Position numbers and translations under genes: made by a program. A DNA stretch of 33,682 nucleotides from Alphaproteobacteria bacterium (GTDB lineage: Bacteria > Pseudomonadota > Alphaproteobacteria > Sphingomonadales > Sphingomonadaceae), in contig JAHJHL010000179.1 of assembly GCA_018823905.1 (NCBI GenBank), positions 1 to 33,682 of the forward strand, written 5' to 3'. Numbering within the stretch: position 1 is the first letter of the stretch; each line of letters starts with the position of its first letter. The notes under the pieces were generated by a model. That model saw only the letters and a list, made by a program, of their open reading frames with translations. It was not told the DNA's origin and ran no database searches. Shown here in pieces: positions 16,354 to 24,763 of the stretch.

Positions 16354-18007
16354 GCTCGCGCGGGGTTTGCTGGCCGTTGGCGCGATCGCCGCGGCCTGTC
16401 CGGTGCAGGCCGCTGACGATGGCGGCGCGGCGCTGAACGCGCTGGTGCGGGCGCGGCTCGCCGAGGCGGGCGGCGAACCAGCGGCGGCGCTGGCGGCGCT
16501 GACCGATGTGTCGAGCCTGGCGCCGGGCCTGCCCGGGGTGCGCGGGCGGATATTGGAACAGGCGATCGAAGCGGGCGATCTCGCCGCGGCGCGCACGACG
16601 GCGTTGCAGCTGTGGACCGCGGGTGATCGCCGGTTCGATGCGCAGCTAGTGCTGCTGGTCGATGCGATGCGGCGATCGGACTGGAAGGCCGCGCGCGACG
16701 TCATGTCGGGCCGCGGCGATAAGACGGGCGCCGATACGATCGCGCGGCTGATCCTGCCGACGGTCAATGCGTGGATCGACGTCGGTGCGCGCGAGAAGCA
16801 GCCCGAACGGCATTTGCTCGACGTCAGCGGCCGGGCGCGCCCCGAACCGGCACTCACGTTGCAGGTGGCGCTGGTGCAGCTGGCGACGAAGCGCGCCGAT
16901 GAAGCGGCGGCGCTGACCGACGCGATTGTTTTGACCGACCGGACGAGCCAGCTGGTCGGGCTGCGGCTGGCCGCGACGCTCGACAAGGCGGGGCAGGGCG
17001 ACGCAGCGCAGCGGCTGCGCGGGCGGATTGCGCTGGCGGCGGGGCAGCGCGAGGATCCGATGCTGTTGCTGCCCGATCAGGCGGTGACGACGCCGCGTGC
17101 CGGGGTGGCGCAATGGCTGGGGCTGCTCGCTGACGGATTAGCGCGGGTGCCGAACGGCAACACCAAACTGCCGCTGCTGTTTTCGCGCGCCGCCTTTTGG
17201 CTGAACGATGCCGATTGGGCGGTACGCGCGACCTTGGTCGAAACGCTCGACCGCAATGGGCAGCGCGATGCGGCAGCGGCGTTAATTGATGGCGGGCGCG
17301 CTGAACTGCCGCCGGTGCTGGCGATGCGGCGCGCCGAATTGCTGGCCGATGGTGGCGACTTGGCGGGGGCGGCGAAGCTGGCGGAAACTGCGGCGGCGGG
17401 TGATGCGCCGCGCAGCTTGCTGGTGCGGCTTGCCGATATTGCGCGGCGCTCGGACGATCCGAAGGCCGCGGCGCGCGCCTATGAACGGCTGGAGGCGGCG
17501 CTGGGCGACGATGAGGGCGACCAGATGCTGCGCGGCTCGCTGTTGATCGCGCGCGCCGAGTTGCTGTTGCGGACCGACGAATGGGACGCCGCGGCGCCGC
17601 TGATGGAACGCGCGGTAGCATTGCGCCCGAACGATGCCGCGGTGCTGAATTTTGCGGGGTATTCGGCGCTGGAACGGCGCAAGGACGTCAAGCAGTCGCT
17701 GGCGCGGATCGAGACGGCGTGGGCGCAGGAGCCACAAAATGCCAGCATCACCGATTCGCTTGGCTGGGCCTATTTCCTGACCGGGCGCACCGACGATGCG
17801 GTCGACCTGCTCGAAAAGGCGCAGCGCGGCGAGCCGACCAACGCGGTGATCGTCGAGCATCTGGGCGATGCCTATTGGCAGGCGGGGCGCAGGTTCCAAG
17901 CGCGCTACACTTGGCGCGCCGCGGCGCTGGTTGCCGAGGCCGAGATGGCGACGCGGCTGGCGGCGAAGCTGCGCGACGGGCTGACCGCGGCGACGACTGC
18001 GCCATGA
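16337..18007 (+). CDS. Exported tetratricopeptide-repeat protein
   Basis: This is a helical repeat protein of about 546-556 residues. The N-terminus is a signal sequence (ARGLLAVGAIAAACPVQA-AD), so it is exported. The C-terminal third has recognisable TPR units, for example around PNDAAVLNFAGYSALERRKDVKQSL, then ASITDSLGWAYFLTGRTDDAVDLLEKA and NAVIVEHLGDAYWQAGRRFQARYTW; the N-terminal part contains weaker Ala-rich helical repeats. The only ATG, GTG or TTG near the beginning is TTG at 16367, which would cut off the positively charged part of the signal peptide; an in-frame ATT at 16337 restores it. I give the longer form, with the start uncertain. It overlaps ispE by 4 bases. Such proteins usually act as scaffolds; the partner is unknown. 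Confidence 0.8.
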   Translation: MTRICKLARGLLAVGAIAAACPVQAADDGGAALNALVRARLAEAGGEPAAALAALTDVSSLAPGLPGVRGRILEQAIEAGDLAAARTTALQLWTAGDRRFDAQLVLLVDAMRRSDWKAARDVMSGRGDKTGADTIARLILPTVNAWIDVGAREKQPERHLLDVSGRARPEPALTLQVALVQLATKRADEAAALTDAIVLTDRTSQLVGLRLAATLDKAGQGDAAQRLRGRIALAAGQREDPMLLLPDQAVTTPRAGVAQWLGLLADGLARVPNGNTKLPLLFSRAAFWLNDADWAVRATLVETLDRNGQRDAAAALIDGGRAELPPVLAMRRAELLADGGDLAGAAKLAETAAAGDAPRSLLVRLADIARRSDDPKAAARAYERLEAALGDDEGDQMLRGSLLIARAELLLRTDEWDAAAPLMERAVALRPNDAAVLNFAGYSALERRKDVKQSLARIETAWAQEPQNASITDSLGWAYFLTGRTDDAVDLLEKAQRGEPTNAVIVEHLGDAYWQAGRRFQARYTWRAAALVAEAEMATRLAAKLRDGLTAATTAP

Positions 18008-18855
18008 GCGATGTGATGCAGGAAACCGGCTGGGCCAAGATCAACCTGGCACTGCATGTGCGGGCGCGGCGGAGCGATGGCTATCATGCGATCGAGACGC
18101 TGTTTGCCTTTGTCGATGGCGGCGACGGGATTGTCGCCGAGGTGGCGGATGCGGATCGGCTGACGATCGTTGGCGAATTTGCCGAGGGTTTGAGCGCGGG
18201 CGGCGACAATCTGGTGTCGCAGGTGCTGGCGCTGCTGCGCGCGCGCTACGGCGCCGACCGGGTTCCGCCGCTGGCCGTGACGCTGACCAAGGCGTTGCCG
18301 GTCGCGGCGGGGATCGGCGGCGGGTCGGCGGATGCGGCGGCGATGGCGCGGTTGGTGCGGACGCATTTCCTGCCCGAGCTGGGCGATGCGGTGCTGGCGC
18401 GGATCATCAGTCCGCTCGGCGCCGATATTGCCGCGTGCGTCGCGAGCGCGACCTGTCTGGGCGTCGGGGTCGGCGAGGAGTTGAGCGCGGTTCCCGAATT
18501 GCGACTGGCGGGGACGCCGGTGCTGCTCGTCAACCCGCGCCAGCCGGTCGCGACGGGGCCGGTGTTTGCCGCGTGGGACGGGATTGATCGCGGCGAATTG
18601 TTCGGCGATCCGGCGGGGCGGGCGCAGCTGCTGGCGGCGCGCAATGATTTGCAGCGGCCGGCGACGGCGCAATGTCCGGCGATTGCCGATGTGCTGCTCG
18701 AACTCGGCGCGCTGCGGCCGTGGCTGGCGCGGATGTCGGGATCGGGCGCGACCTGTTTTGCGTTGTTCGATGCGGCGGCCGAGCGCGATGCGGCGGCGGT
18801 TTCGCTGGCGCAAAGTCATCCGCACTGGTGGCAGCTGGCGGGCGCGCTGCGATGA
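18004..18855 (+). CDS. ispE: 4-diphosphocytidyl-2-C-methyl-D-erythritol kinase
   Basis: This GHMP-family kinase phosphorylates CDP-methylerythritol at the 2-position in the non-mevalonate (MEP) isoprenoid pathway. The 283-residue length is normal. Lys12 in WAKINLALHV, the ATP loop PVAAGIGGGSADAA (99-112) and catalytic Asp141 in PLGADIAACV agree in position with the E. coli enzyme's Lys10 and Asp141; GYHAIETLFAFV and the C-terminal SGSGATCFALF motif are also present. The ATG at 18004 overlaps the stop of the TPR gene (ATGA), and its own stop overlaps the next gene in the same way, so the three genes are translationally coupled. No other MEP-pathway gene is near. Confidence 0.96.
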   Translation: MSDVMQETGWAKINLALHVRARRSDGYHAIETLFAFVDGGDGIVAEVADADRLTIVGEFAEGLSAGGDNLVSQVLALLRARYGADRVPPLAVTLTKALPVAAGIGGGSADAAAMARLVRTHFLPELGDAVLARIISPLGADIAACVASATCLGVGVGEELSAVPELRLAGTPVLLVNPRQPVATGPVFAAWDGIDRGELFGDPAGRAQLLAARNDLQRPATAQCPAIADVLLELGALRPWLARMSGSGATCFALFDAAAERDAAAVSLAQSHPHWWQLAGALR

Positions 18856-19583
18856 GCGAAGCTTGGCGCCAGTTGGGGACGCCTCGGACGGGCGGCATTT
18901 TACTGATCGGCGATCATGCGTCGAACCATGTGCCTGCCGATATCGATCTGGGCATCGATCCAGCGCTGTTGAGCAATCATATCGCGATCGATATCGGAGT
19001 GGCCGAGGTGGCGGCGTTGCTGGTTCAGAGCGGCACGGTTGACGCGGCGATCCTCGGCGGGGTGTCGCGGCTGGTGGTCGATTGCAACCGCGAGGAGGAG
19101 GCGCCGGGGGTGCTGCCGATCGCCAGCGACGGGCATGCGGTGCCGGGCAACGCGCTGGACGACGCGGCGCGCGAGGCGCGGCTGGCTCGGTTCTTTCGGC
19201 CCTATCATTCGCATATCGAGGCGACGATTGCGGCGCATCGTCCGGCGATGATCCTGTCGCTGCACAGCTTTACCCCGTTGCTGGCCGCGCATCCCGAGCA
19301 GGTGCGGCCGTGGCATGTAGGGGTGCTGTATAATGAGGACGACCGGCTGGCGGCGGCGGCGATTGCGGCTTTGGAAGCCGAGGACATGATCGTCGGCGAT
19401 CAGCTCCCCTATTCAGGCAAGCTGCTCAACGCGACGATGAACCGCCATGCCGAGGGCAATGGGATTCCCTATGTCGGGCTCGAGATGCGACAGGATCTGG
19501 TCGGCGATGCGGCGGGGCAGGCACTGTTTGCCGCGCGGCTCGCGCGCATGTGCACGAAAGTGGCGTTGAATATCGCGGGTTAG
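18852..19583 (+). CDS. N-formylglutamate amidohydrolase family protein
   Basis: This 243-residue protein belongs to the FGase family (related to HutG), whose members hydrolyse N-formyl-glutamate in histidine breakdown; some relatives act on other N-acyl amino acids. Visible conserved parts are LLIGDHASNHVP near the N-terminus, RLVVDCNREE, YHSHIEATI, ILSLHSFTP, NEDD, and the GIPYVGLEMRQDLV stretch; the His and Glu residues in these would bind the metal. The start ATG at 18852 lies in the ispE stop (ATGA). No hut genes accompany it, and its in vivo substrate is therefore uncertain. Confidence 0.88.
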   Translation: MSEAWRQLGTPRTGGILLIGDHASNHVPADIDLGIDPALLSNHIAIDIGVAEVAALLVQSGTVDAAILGGVSRLVVDCNREEEAPGVLPIASDGHAVPGNALDDAAREARLARFFRPYHSHIEATIAAHRPAMILSLHSFTPLLAAHPEQVRPWHVGVLYNEDDRLAAAAIAALEAEDMIVGDQLPYSGKLLNATMNRHAEGNGIPYVGLEMRQDLVGDAAGQALFAARLARMCTKVALNIAG

Positions 19584-19642
19584 GCGTGTAGAGGCGCTTT
19601 CTCTCGCAATAAATTGTAATATTATTTCTAGGAAACCAGAAA

Positions 19643-21499
19643 ATGCCTTCTTATCGTTCGCGCACGACCACGCATGGCCGCAATCAGGCGGGCGCCCGCG
19701 GGCTGTGGCGCGCGACGGGAATGAAGGACGGCGATTTCGGCAAGCCGATCATTGCGGTGGTCAACAGCTTCACTCAGTTCGTCCCCGGCCACGTCCATCT
19801 GAAAGATCTGGGCCAGATGGTCGCGCGCGAGATCGAGGCGGCCGGCGGGGTTGCCAAGGAGTTCAACACGATCGCGGTTGATGACGGCATCGCGATGGGG
19901 CATGACGGGATGCTCTATTCGCTGCCGTCGCGCGACCTGATCGCGGATTCGGTCGAATATATGGTCAACGCGCATTGCGCCGACGCGATGGTGTGCATCT
20001 CGAACTGCGACAAGATCACGCCCGGGATGCTGATGGCGGCGCTGCGGATCAACATTCCAGTGGTGTTTGTGTCGGGCGGGCCGATGGAGGCGGGCAAGGT
20101 CGTGCTGAAAGGCAAAACGGTCGCGCTCGATCTGGTCGATGCGATGGTTGCGGCTGCCGACGAAAGCTACACCGACGAGGAAGTCACCGCGATCGAGCAG
20201 GCGGCGTGCCCGACCTGCGGCAGCTGTTCGGGGATGTTCACCGCCAATTCGATGAACTGCCTGACCGAGGCGCTGGGGCTGTCGCTGCCGGGAAATGGCT
20301 CGCAGCTGGCGACGCATGCCGATCGCAAGGAATTGTTCCTGCGCGCCGGGCGGATTGTCGTCGAGATGTGCAAGCGGCATTATGAAGAAGGCGACGACAG
20401 CGTGTTGCCGCGCAATATCGCGACGTTCGAGGCGTTCGAGAATGCGATGAGCCTTGATATTGCGATGGGCGGATCGACCAACACCGTGCTGCATTTGCTC
20501 GCCGCCGCGTTCGAGGCCGGGGTCGATTTCACCATGACCGACATCGACCGGCTGTCGCGCCGCGTACCGTGCCTGTCGAAGGTCGCGCCGGCGAAGAGCG
20601 ACGTTCATATGGAGGATGTCCACCGTGCGGGCGGGATCATGGCAATCCTCGGCCAGCTTGAACGCGCGGGCCTGCTTCACGCGCATTTGCCGACGGTGCA
20701 CAGCGCAACGCTGGGCGATGCCCTCAACAAGTGGGACATCTCGCGGACGAACGATCCCGAGGTGCAGAAATTCTTCATGGCGGCACCCGGCGGGGTGCCG
20801 ACGCAGGTGGCGTTCAGCCAGGAACGGCGCTGGGAGTCGCTCGACCTTGATCGCGAGAACGGCGTCATCCGGTCGGCGGACCATGCGTTCAGTCAGGACG
20901 GCGGTCTGGCAGTGCTGTCGGGCAATTTGGCACTCGAAGGCTGCATCGTGAAAACCGCAGGGGTCGATGAATCGATCCTGAAATTCTCGGGGCCAGCGAA
21001 GGTGTTCGAGAGCCAGGATGCGTCGGTTGCAGGCATCCTGACCGGGCAGGTCGTTGCGGGCGACGTGGTGGTCATCCGCTACGAAGGGCCGAAGGGCGGG
21101 CCGGGGATGCAGGAAATGCTCTATCCGACGAGCTACCTGAAGTCGAAGGGGCTGGGCGCGGCCTGCGCGCTGGTTACCGATGGGCGCTTTTCGGGCGGCA
21201 CGTCGGGGCTGTCGATCGGCCATGCCTCGCCCGAAGCCGCCGAAGGCGGCCTGATCGGGCTGGTCGAAGATGGCGACCTGATCGAGATCGATATTCCTAA
21301 CCGCACGATCCATCTCGCCGTACCCGACGCCGAACTGGCGGCGCGGCGGGCGGCGATGGAGGCGAAGGGCGACGACGCCTGGCAACCCGCCAAGCCGCGC
21401 CCGCGCAAGGTTTCTGTAGCACTTCAAGCCTATGCCGCGATGACGACGAGCGCCGCGCGCGGCGCGGTGCGCGATCTGTCGCAGTTGAAGGGCAAGTAA
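19643..21499 (+). CDS. ilvD: Dihydroxy-acid dehydratase
   Basis: This 618-residue iron-sulfur enzyme removes water from dihydroxy-isovalerate and dihydroxy-methylvalerate, the third common step in valine and isoleucine synthesis, and supplies leucine and pantothenate precursors. Cys122 (SNCDKITPG) and Cys195 ([16 protein letters not shown]) are cluster ligands, and Asp81 ([13 protein letters not shown]) is a metal-site residue. The C-terminal [23 protein letters not shown] motif contains the catalytic serine. The ATG at 19643 follows AGGAAA. The 59 bases upstream are AT-rich (AATAAATTGTAATATTATT), unlike the neighbours, and probably hold its promoter. It overlaps the downstream lipoprotein gene by one base (TAATG). 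Confidence 0.97.
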   Translation: MPSYRSRTTTHGRNQAGARGLWRATGMKDGDFGKPIIAVVNSFTQFVPGHVHLKDLGQMVAREIEAAGGVAKEFNTIAVDDGIAMGHDGMLYSLPSRDLIADSVEYMVNAHCADAMVCISNCDKITPGMLMAALRINIPVVFVSGGPMEAGKVVLKGKTVALDLVDAMVAAADESYTDEEVTAIEQAACPTCGSCSGMFTANSMNCLTEALGLSLPGNGSQLATHADRKELFLRAGRIVVEMCKRHYEEGDDSVLPRNIATFEAFENAMSLDIAMGGSTNTVLHLLAAAFEAGVDFTMTDIDRLSRRVPCLSKVAPAKSDVHMEDVHRAGGIMAILGQLERAGLLHAHLPTVHSATLGDALNKWDISRTNDPEVQKFFMAAPGGVPTQVAFSQERRWESLDLDRENGVIRSADHAFSQDGGLAVLSGNLALEGCIVKTAGVDESILKFSGPAKVFESQDASVAGILTGQVVAGDVVVIRYEGPKGGPGMQEMLYPTSYLKSKGLGAACALVTDGRFSGGTSGLSIGHASPEAAEGGLIGLVEDGDLIEIDIPNRTIHLAVPDAELAARRAAMEAKGDDAWQPAKPRPRKVSVALQAYAAMTTSAARGAVRDLSQLKGK

Positions 21500-21891
21500 T
21501 GCGGACACTGGGGGGCATCGCCGGGTTTATGCTGCTGGCTGCGTGCGGCGGCGCGCCCGACAATGGCGATCTGGCTGAAGCCGAGGCGCGCGGGTCGCGC
21601 GAGGCGGCGGAAAACGGGCGGATCGAGTGCGCGCTGGAGGGCGCCAAGCTGTTCGACCGTACCTGCACTGTTGAGGAGATGAGTGGAGCGGATGGCACGG
21701 TGCTGGTCGTCGGGCGCCCCAACGTCGGCTACCGCCGCTTGCAGATCACGACGGACGGACGCGGCGTTGTGTCAGCCGATGGGGCTGAGCCCGCGAAGGT
21801 GACGATCGTGGGTGACGGCATTATCGAGGTGTCGATCGGGAACGATCGGTACCGGTTGCCTGCGAATACCGGCGGAACCGCAAATAAATAG
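21499..21891 (+). CDS. Small predicted lipoprotein, unknown function
   Basis: This 130-residue protein begins [18 protein letters not shown], with a lipobox LAAC and acceptor Cys16, so it should be lipid-anchored and exported. Residues about 43-55 carry two further cysteines (Cys44 in IECALEGAKLFD and Cys56 in RTCTVEE) that could form a disulfide, followed by a beta-rich C-terminal half. I do not recognise a family. Its start overlaps the ilvD stop by one base. The stop TAG lies inside a perfect 13-base palindrome. The outer-membrane sorting signal is not Asp at +2 (it is Gly), so outer-membrane delivery by the Lol system is the default expectation. Confidence 0.8.
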   Translation: MRTLGGIAGFMLLAACGGAPDNGDLAEAEARGSREAAENGRIECALEGAKLFDRTCTVEEMSGADGTVLVVGRPNVGYRRLQITTDGRGVVSADGAEPAKVTIVGDGIIEVSIGNDRYRLPANTGGTANK

Positions 21892-21909
21892 GGACTGTCC
21901 CTATTTATT
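21883..21909. repeat. Perfect palindrome over the lipoprotein stop codon
   Basis: AATAAATAGGGAC and GTCCCTATTTATT flank a single T, giving 13-base perfect arms. The TAG stop of the lipoprotein is at 21889-21891 inside the left arm. It could be a terminator or an inserted palindromic element of the REP/MITE type. Confidence 0.75.
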
Positions 21910-21932
21910 GCTGCCCCTGCTACCGTTCGCCC

Positions 21933-21997
21933 TGAGCTTGTCGAAGGGCCGTTTTTCCTTCGGGCGCCGGAAGAAGAGCGGTGCTTCGACAAGCTCA
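21933..21997. repeat. Inverted repeat with TGAGCTTGTCGAAG arms
   Basis: TGAGCTTGTCGAAG (21933-21946) and CTTCGACAAGCTCA (21984-21997) are perfect 14-base inverted arms, extended by CCGTT near 21923 and AACGG near 22002. This arm sequence is a widespread intergenic repeat in sphingomonads and related bacteria. It lies next to the 21883-21909 palindrome. Confidence 0.85.
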
Positions 21998-22016
21998 GCA
22001 CAAACGGTTTTGGTCT

Positions 22017-22067
22017 GTGAACATTTGGCTGTTCCTCACGCTGCTGTTTTTGCTCTCGGCGTGCTAG
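22017..22067 (+). CDS. Possible 16-residue hydrophobic peptide ending at a lipobox cysteine
   Basis: From GTG at 22017 the frame codes for MNIWLFLTLLFLLSAC and then TAG. This is a signal-peptide-like hydrophobic stretch that ends exactly at a lipobox-like LSAC. No good ribosome-binding site precedes the GTG. It may be chance, a decayed lipoprotein gene, or a tiny membrane peptide. Confidence 0.2.
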   Translation: MNIWLFLTLLFLLSAC

Positions 22068-22076
22068 CCTACCTCT

Positions 22077-23429
22077 ATGTTCGTTCCCGCTGACGCCCCG
22101 ATCCTGACCAGCGCCGCGATGCGCGAGGCCGAGGCTGCTTGCGCGGTGCAAGGGACGCCGCTGTCCGAACTGATGGAGCTTGCCGGCGCGGCGGTGGCTG
22201 ACATCGCTTGGCGCATGGCGGCGGGCGCGCCGATCCTGATCCTGTGCGGACCCGGCAACAATGGCGGCGACGGCTATGTCGCGGCGCGACTGCTGAACGA
22301 ACGCGGTGCGGCGGTGCGGGTGGCGGCTTTGGCCGAGCCGACGACCGATCTGGCAAAGGCTGCGCGCGCGGGGTGGAGTGGGCCGGTCGAGCCGATTGAT
22401 GCCGCGTTGGCACCTGCGCCGTTGATCGTCGATGTCCTGTTCGGCGTTGGCCTGTCGCGGCCGCTGGCCGACGATCTGGCGCTGTTGTTGCGGCGTTTCG
22501 CCGGAAGCCGGGTGCTGGCGGTTGACGTCCCGAGCGGTGTCGAGAGCGACGGCAACGCCGATTGGATGCCACCGCTTCCCGCCGATGTCACGCTGGCGCT
22601 GGGCGCGCTGAAGCCTGCGCATGTGTTGCTGCCGACCGCGGCGGCCTGCGGCCGCGTGCTGCTCGCGCCGATCGGCATAGCGCCACGCGGCACGATGCGG
22701 ACCTTGCCGCCATTGAATGCCGCCACGCCCGCGGCGACCGCCCACAAGTTCAACCGCGGGATGGTGCTGGTGTTTGCCGGGCCGATGGCGGGGGCGGCGG
22801 GGCTGGCGTCGGCGGCGGCGCTGCGCGCGGGAGCGGGGTATGTCGTGCTGGAGGGCAGCGAACAGGCACCGTTGTCGGCGATTATCACCGAGAGCGCCGC
22901 GAAATTCGGCGAGCGGCTCAGTGATCCGCGGGTTGGCGCGATAGTGATCGGGCCGGGCTTTCCGGCGGGCGATGAATTGCTGTTCGATGTTGAGGCGGCG
23001 CTCGATGCGGGCAAGCCGCTTGTGCTCGACGCCGCCGCGATTGCCGCAGCCTTGCCCCGCCTGTGCGAAACGCCATGCCGCGCGATCCTGACCCCGCACG
23101 AAGGTGAGTTCGCGCGTGCCTTTCCCGAACTCTATGGCAGCAAGATCGACCGCGCGAAGGCGGCGGCGGTACGAACCGGGGCGGTGATCGTCTATAAGGG
23201 CGCCGATACCATCATCGCGGCGCCCGACGGCCGCGTCGTGGCAGCCTGGCCCGGCAGCCCCTGGCTGGCGACGGCGGGGACGGGCGATGTGCTGGCGGGC
23301 GCGTGCGGGGCGATGCTGGCGCGCGGCGGCGACGCGTTCGACGCGGCGGTGGCGGCGGTGGGGTGGCATATCGCGCAGGCCGCGCGTATAGGCCCCGGCC
23401 TTGTCGCGGACGATCTGGTTAGGGAATGA
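22077..23429 (+). CDS. nnr: Bifunctional NAD(P)H-hydrate epimerase / ADP-dependent dehydratase
   Basis: This 450-residue protein repairs damaged NADH and NADPH hydrates. The N-terminal epimerase domain (1 to about 205) has the YjeF_N motif LCGPGNNGGDGYVAARLL (58-72) and DVLFGVGLSRPL. The C-terminal dehydratase domain (about 215-450) has the ribokinase-like fold with LTPHEGEFAR and the ATP/ADP site TAGTGDVLAGACGAML. The fusion of both activities in one chain is usual in bacteria. The start ATG at 22077 has no strong Shine-Dalgarno sequence. It is followed by rlmD after a single-base gap between stop and start. Confidence 0.95.
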   Translation: MFVPADAPILTSAAMREAEAACAVQGTPLSELMELAGAAVADIAWRMAAGAPILILCGPGNNGGDGYVAARLLNERGAAVRVAALAEPTTDLAKAARAGWSGPVEPIDAALAPAPLIVDVLFGVGLSRPLADDLALLLRRFAGSRVLAVDVPSGVESDGNADWMPPLPADVTLALGALKPAHVLLPTAAACGRVLLAPIGIAPRGTMRTLPPLNAATPAATAHKFNRGMVLVFAGPMAGAAGLASAAALRAGAGYVVLEGSEQAPLSAIITESAAKFGERLSDPRVGAIVIGPGFPAGDELLFDVEAALDAGKPLVLDAAAIAAALPRLCETPCRAILTPHEGEFARAFPELYGSKIDRAKAAAVRTGAVIVYKGADTIIAAPDGRVVAAWPGSPWLATAGTGDVLAGACGAMLARGGDAFDAAVAAVGWHIAQAARIGPGLVADDLVRE

Positions 23430-23430
23430 A

Positions 23431-24630
23431 ATGACGGAAACTACGCTGATCGAGCGCATCGCCGCGCGCGGCGATGGCGTGACCGGCGATGGCCGTCATG
23501 TCGCTGGCGGCGTTCCCGGTGATCAGGTCACCGAGGACGGGAGGCTGATTCCCGGACCGAACCGCGCCGAACCGCCGTGCCGCCATTTCGGCAAATGCGG
23601 CGGGTGCGAGTTGCAGCATGTCGCGGAAACGGCTCTCGCTGATTTCGTGCGCGACCGGGTGGTTGGCGCTTTGGCGGGGCAGGAGGTACCGGTTGGTGAG
23701 GTGTTGCCCGCGCTTCTGTCGCCGCCGCAAAGCCGTCGCCGCGCGGCACTCACCGCGCTGCGCACCGGCAAGCAGGTCGCGATCGGGTTCAACGCGGCGC
23801 AGAGCAACCAGATCGTCGATATGCGGCAATGTCCGCTGCTGCTGCCCGAATTGTTCGCGCTGATCGCGTCGCTGCGCGAGTTGCTGGCGACGATCGCGCA
23901 GCAAAAGCGACCGGTGAAGGTCAAGCTGCAGATGCTTGACCAGGGGGTCGAGGTGGTACTCGAAGGTGTCAAGGCCGGGGATCTTGAAGCCGCGATGGCG
24001 CTACAGGATTTCGCGGGGACGCATAAGCTGGCGCGCTTTGCCGTCGATCAGGGCCATGGGCTGGAAACGCTGTGGCAGCCCGAGCCGCCGACGGTCTGTT
24101 TTGGCGATGTGACGGTCGAAGTCCCGGCATTTTCGTTTCTGCAGCCGACGGCCATGGGGCAGGCGGCGCTGGTCGATGCGGTGGCCAAAGCGATCGGCGA
24201 TGCCGGGGCGGTGGCTGATTTGTTCGCAGGGGTCGGGACTTTTGCGCTGTCGCTTCAGAAGGGGCGTAAGGTTTACGCGGCGGAAGGCGCGCGCGATGCG
24301 ATTGCGGCGTTGAAAGCGTCCGCCAACCGCGTGGGCGCGCTGGTCGCGACCGAGCATCGCGACTTGTTCCGGCGGCCGCTGATCCCTGCCGAACTCAATC
24401 GCTTCGGCGCCGTGATCCTCGATCCCCCGCGCGCAGGGGCCGAGGAGCAGGTGGTACAATTGGCGGCATCAAATACGCCGGTGATCGCTTATGTCAGCTG
24501 TAATCCCGCGAGTTTTGCGCGCGACGCGAAGGTGCTGGTCGATGGCGGCTATACGCTCGATTGGGTGCAGCCGGTCGGGCAGTTCCGCTGGTCGACGCAT
24601 GTCGAGCTGGCGGGGCGGTTCAGCCGGTAG
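23431..24630 (+). CDS. rlmD: 23S rRNA (uracil-C5)-methyltransferase, RlmD/RumA type
   Basis: This 399-residue enzyme methylates a uridine of 23S rRNA at C5 using S-adenosylmethionine. The 4Fe-4S ligands are Cys50, Cys56, Cys59 and Cys134 (CRHFGKCGGC and MRQC). The SAM loop is VADLFAGVGTFALSL (261-275), the DPPRAG motif is at 331-336, and the nucleophile Cys357 is in AYVSCNP. The N-terminal RNA-binding TRAM-like part is short (1 to about 45). Whether it methylates U1939, U747 or another site cannot be told by eye, so the symbol is provisional. ATG at 23431 comes one base after the nnr stop, so the genes are coupled. Confidence 0.88.
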   Translation: MTETTLIERIAARGDGVTGDGRHVAGGVPGDQVTEDGRLIPGPNRAEPPCRHFGKCGGCELQHVAETALADFVRDRVVGALAGQEVPVGEVLPALLSPPQSRRRAALTALRTGKQVAIGFNAAQSNQIVDMRQCPLLLPELFALIASLRELLATIAQQKRPVKVKLQMLDQGVEVVLEGVKAGDLEAAMALQDFAGTHKLARFAVDQGHGLETLWQPEPPTVCFGDVTVEVPAFSFLQPTAMGQAALVDAVAKAIGDAGAVADLFAGVGTFALSLQKGRKVYAAEGARDAIAALKASANRVGALVATEHRDLFRRPLIPAELNRFGAVILDPPRAGAEEQVVQLAASNTPVIAYVSCNPASFARDAKVLVDGGYTLDWVQPVGQFRWSTHVELAGRFSR

Positions 24631-24631
24631 T

Positions 24632-24755
24632 TCCCCTCCCTGAAAGGGAGGGGTTAGGGGTGGGTGGCGCCGAAGGCGCATGACTTCATACCCACCCTCG
24701 CTGCGACTAGGCAGCAAGCTGCCAAGTCTCGCTGCCCCTCCCTAAAAGGGAGGGG
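24632..24755. repeat. Sphingomonad intergenic palindromic repeat, copy 3
   Basis: CCCCTCCCTGAAAGGGAGGGG (24632-24652; both halves complementary) and its partner at 24735-24755 form the ends. GGGGTGGGT and ACCCACCC pair inside. The core hairpin GGCAGC-AA-GCTGCC in GACTA...AAGTCTCGCTGCC is identical to that of the copy at 4747-4870. It lies between the convergent rlmD and MAPEG genes. Confidence 0.9.
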
Positions 24756-24763
24756 ATTTGCGC

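Noticed and set aside
19628..21508. Long open frame (626 codons) on the minus strand across ilvD
   Set aside because: It is the antisense shadow of a strongly GC3-biased gene; the composition is Arg/His-rich and no motif is seen.
21729..23459. 576-codon minus-strand frame across nnr
   Set aside because: Antisense shadow, very rich in Arg, with no domain; nnr motifs are clear.
4747..24755. The intergenic repeats as a CRISPR array or insertion sequences
   Set aside because: The copies are single, far apart, palindromic and carry no open frame; no spacer pattern, cas gene or target-site duplication is seen.
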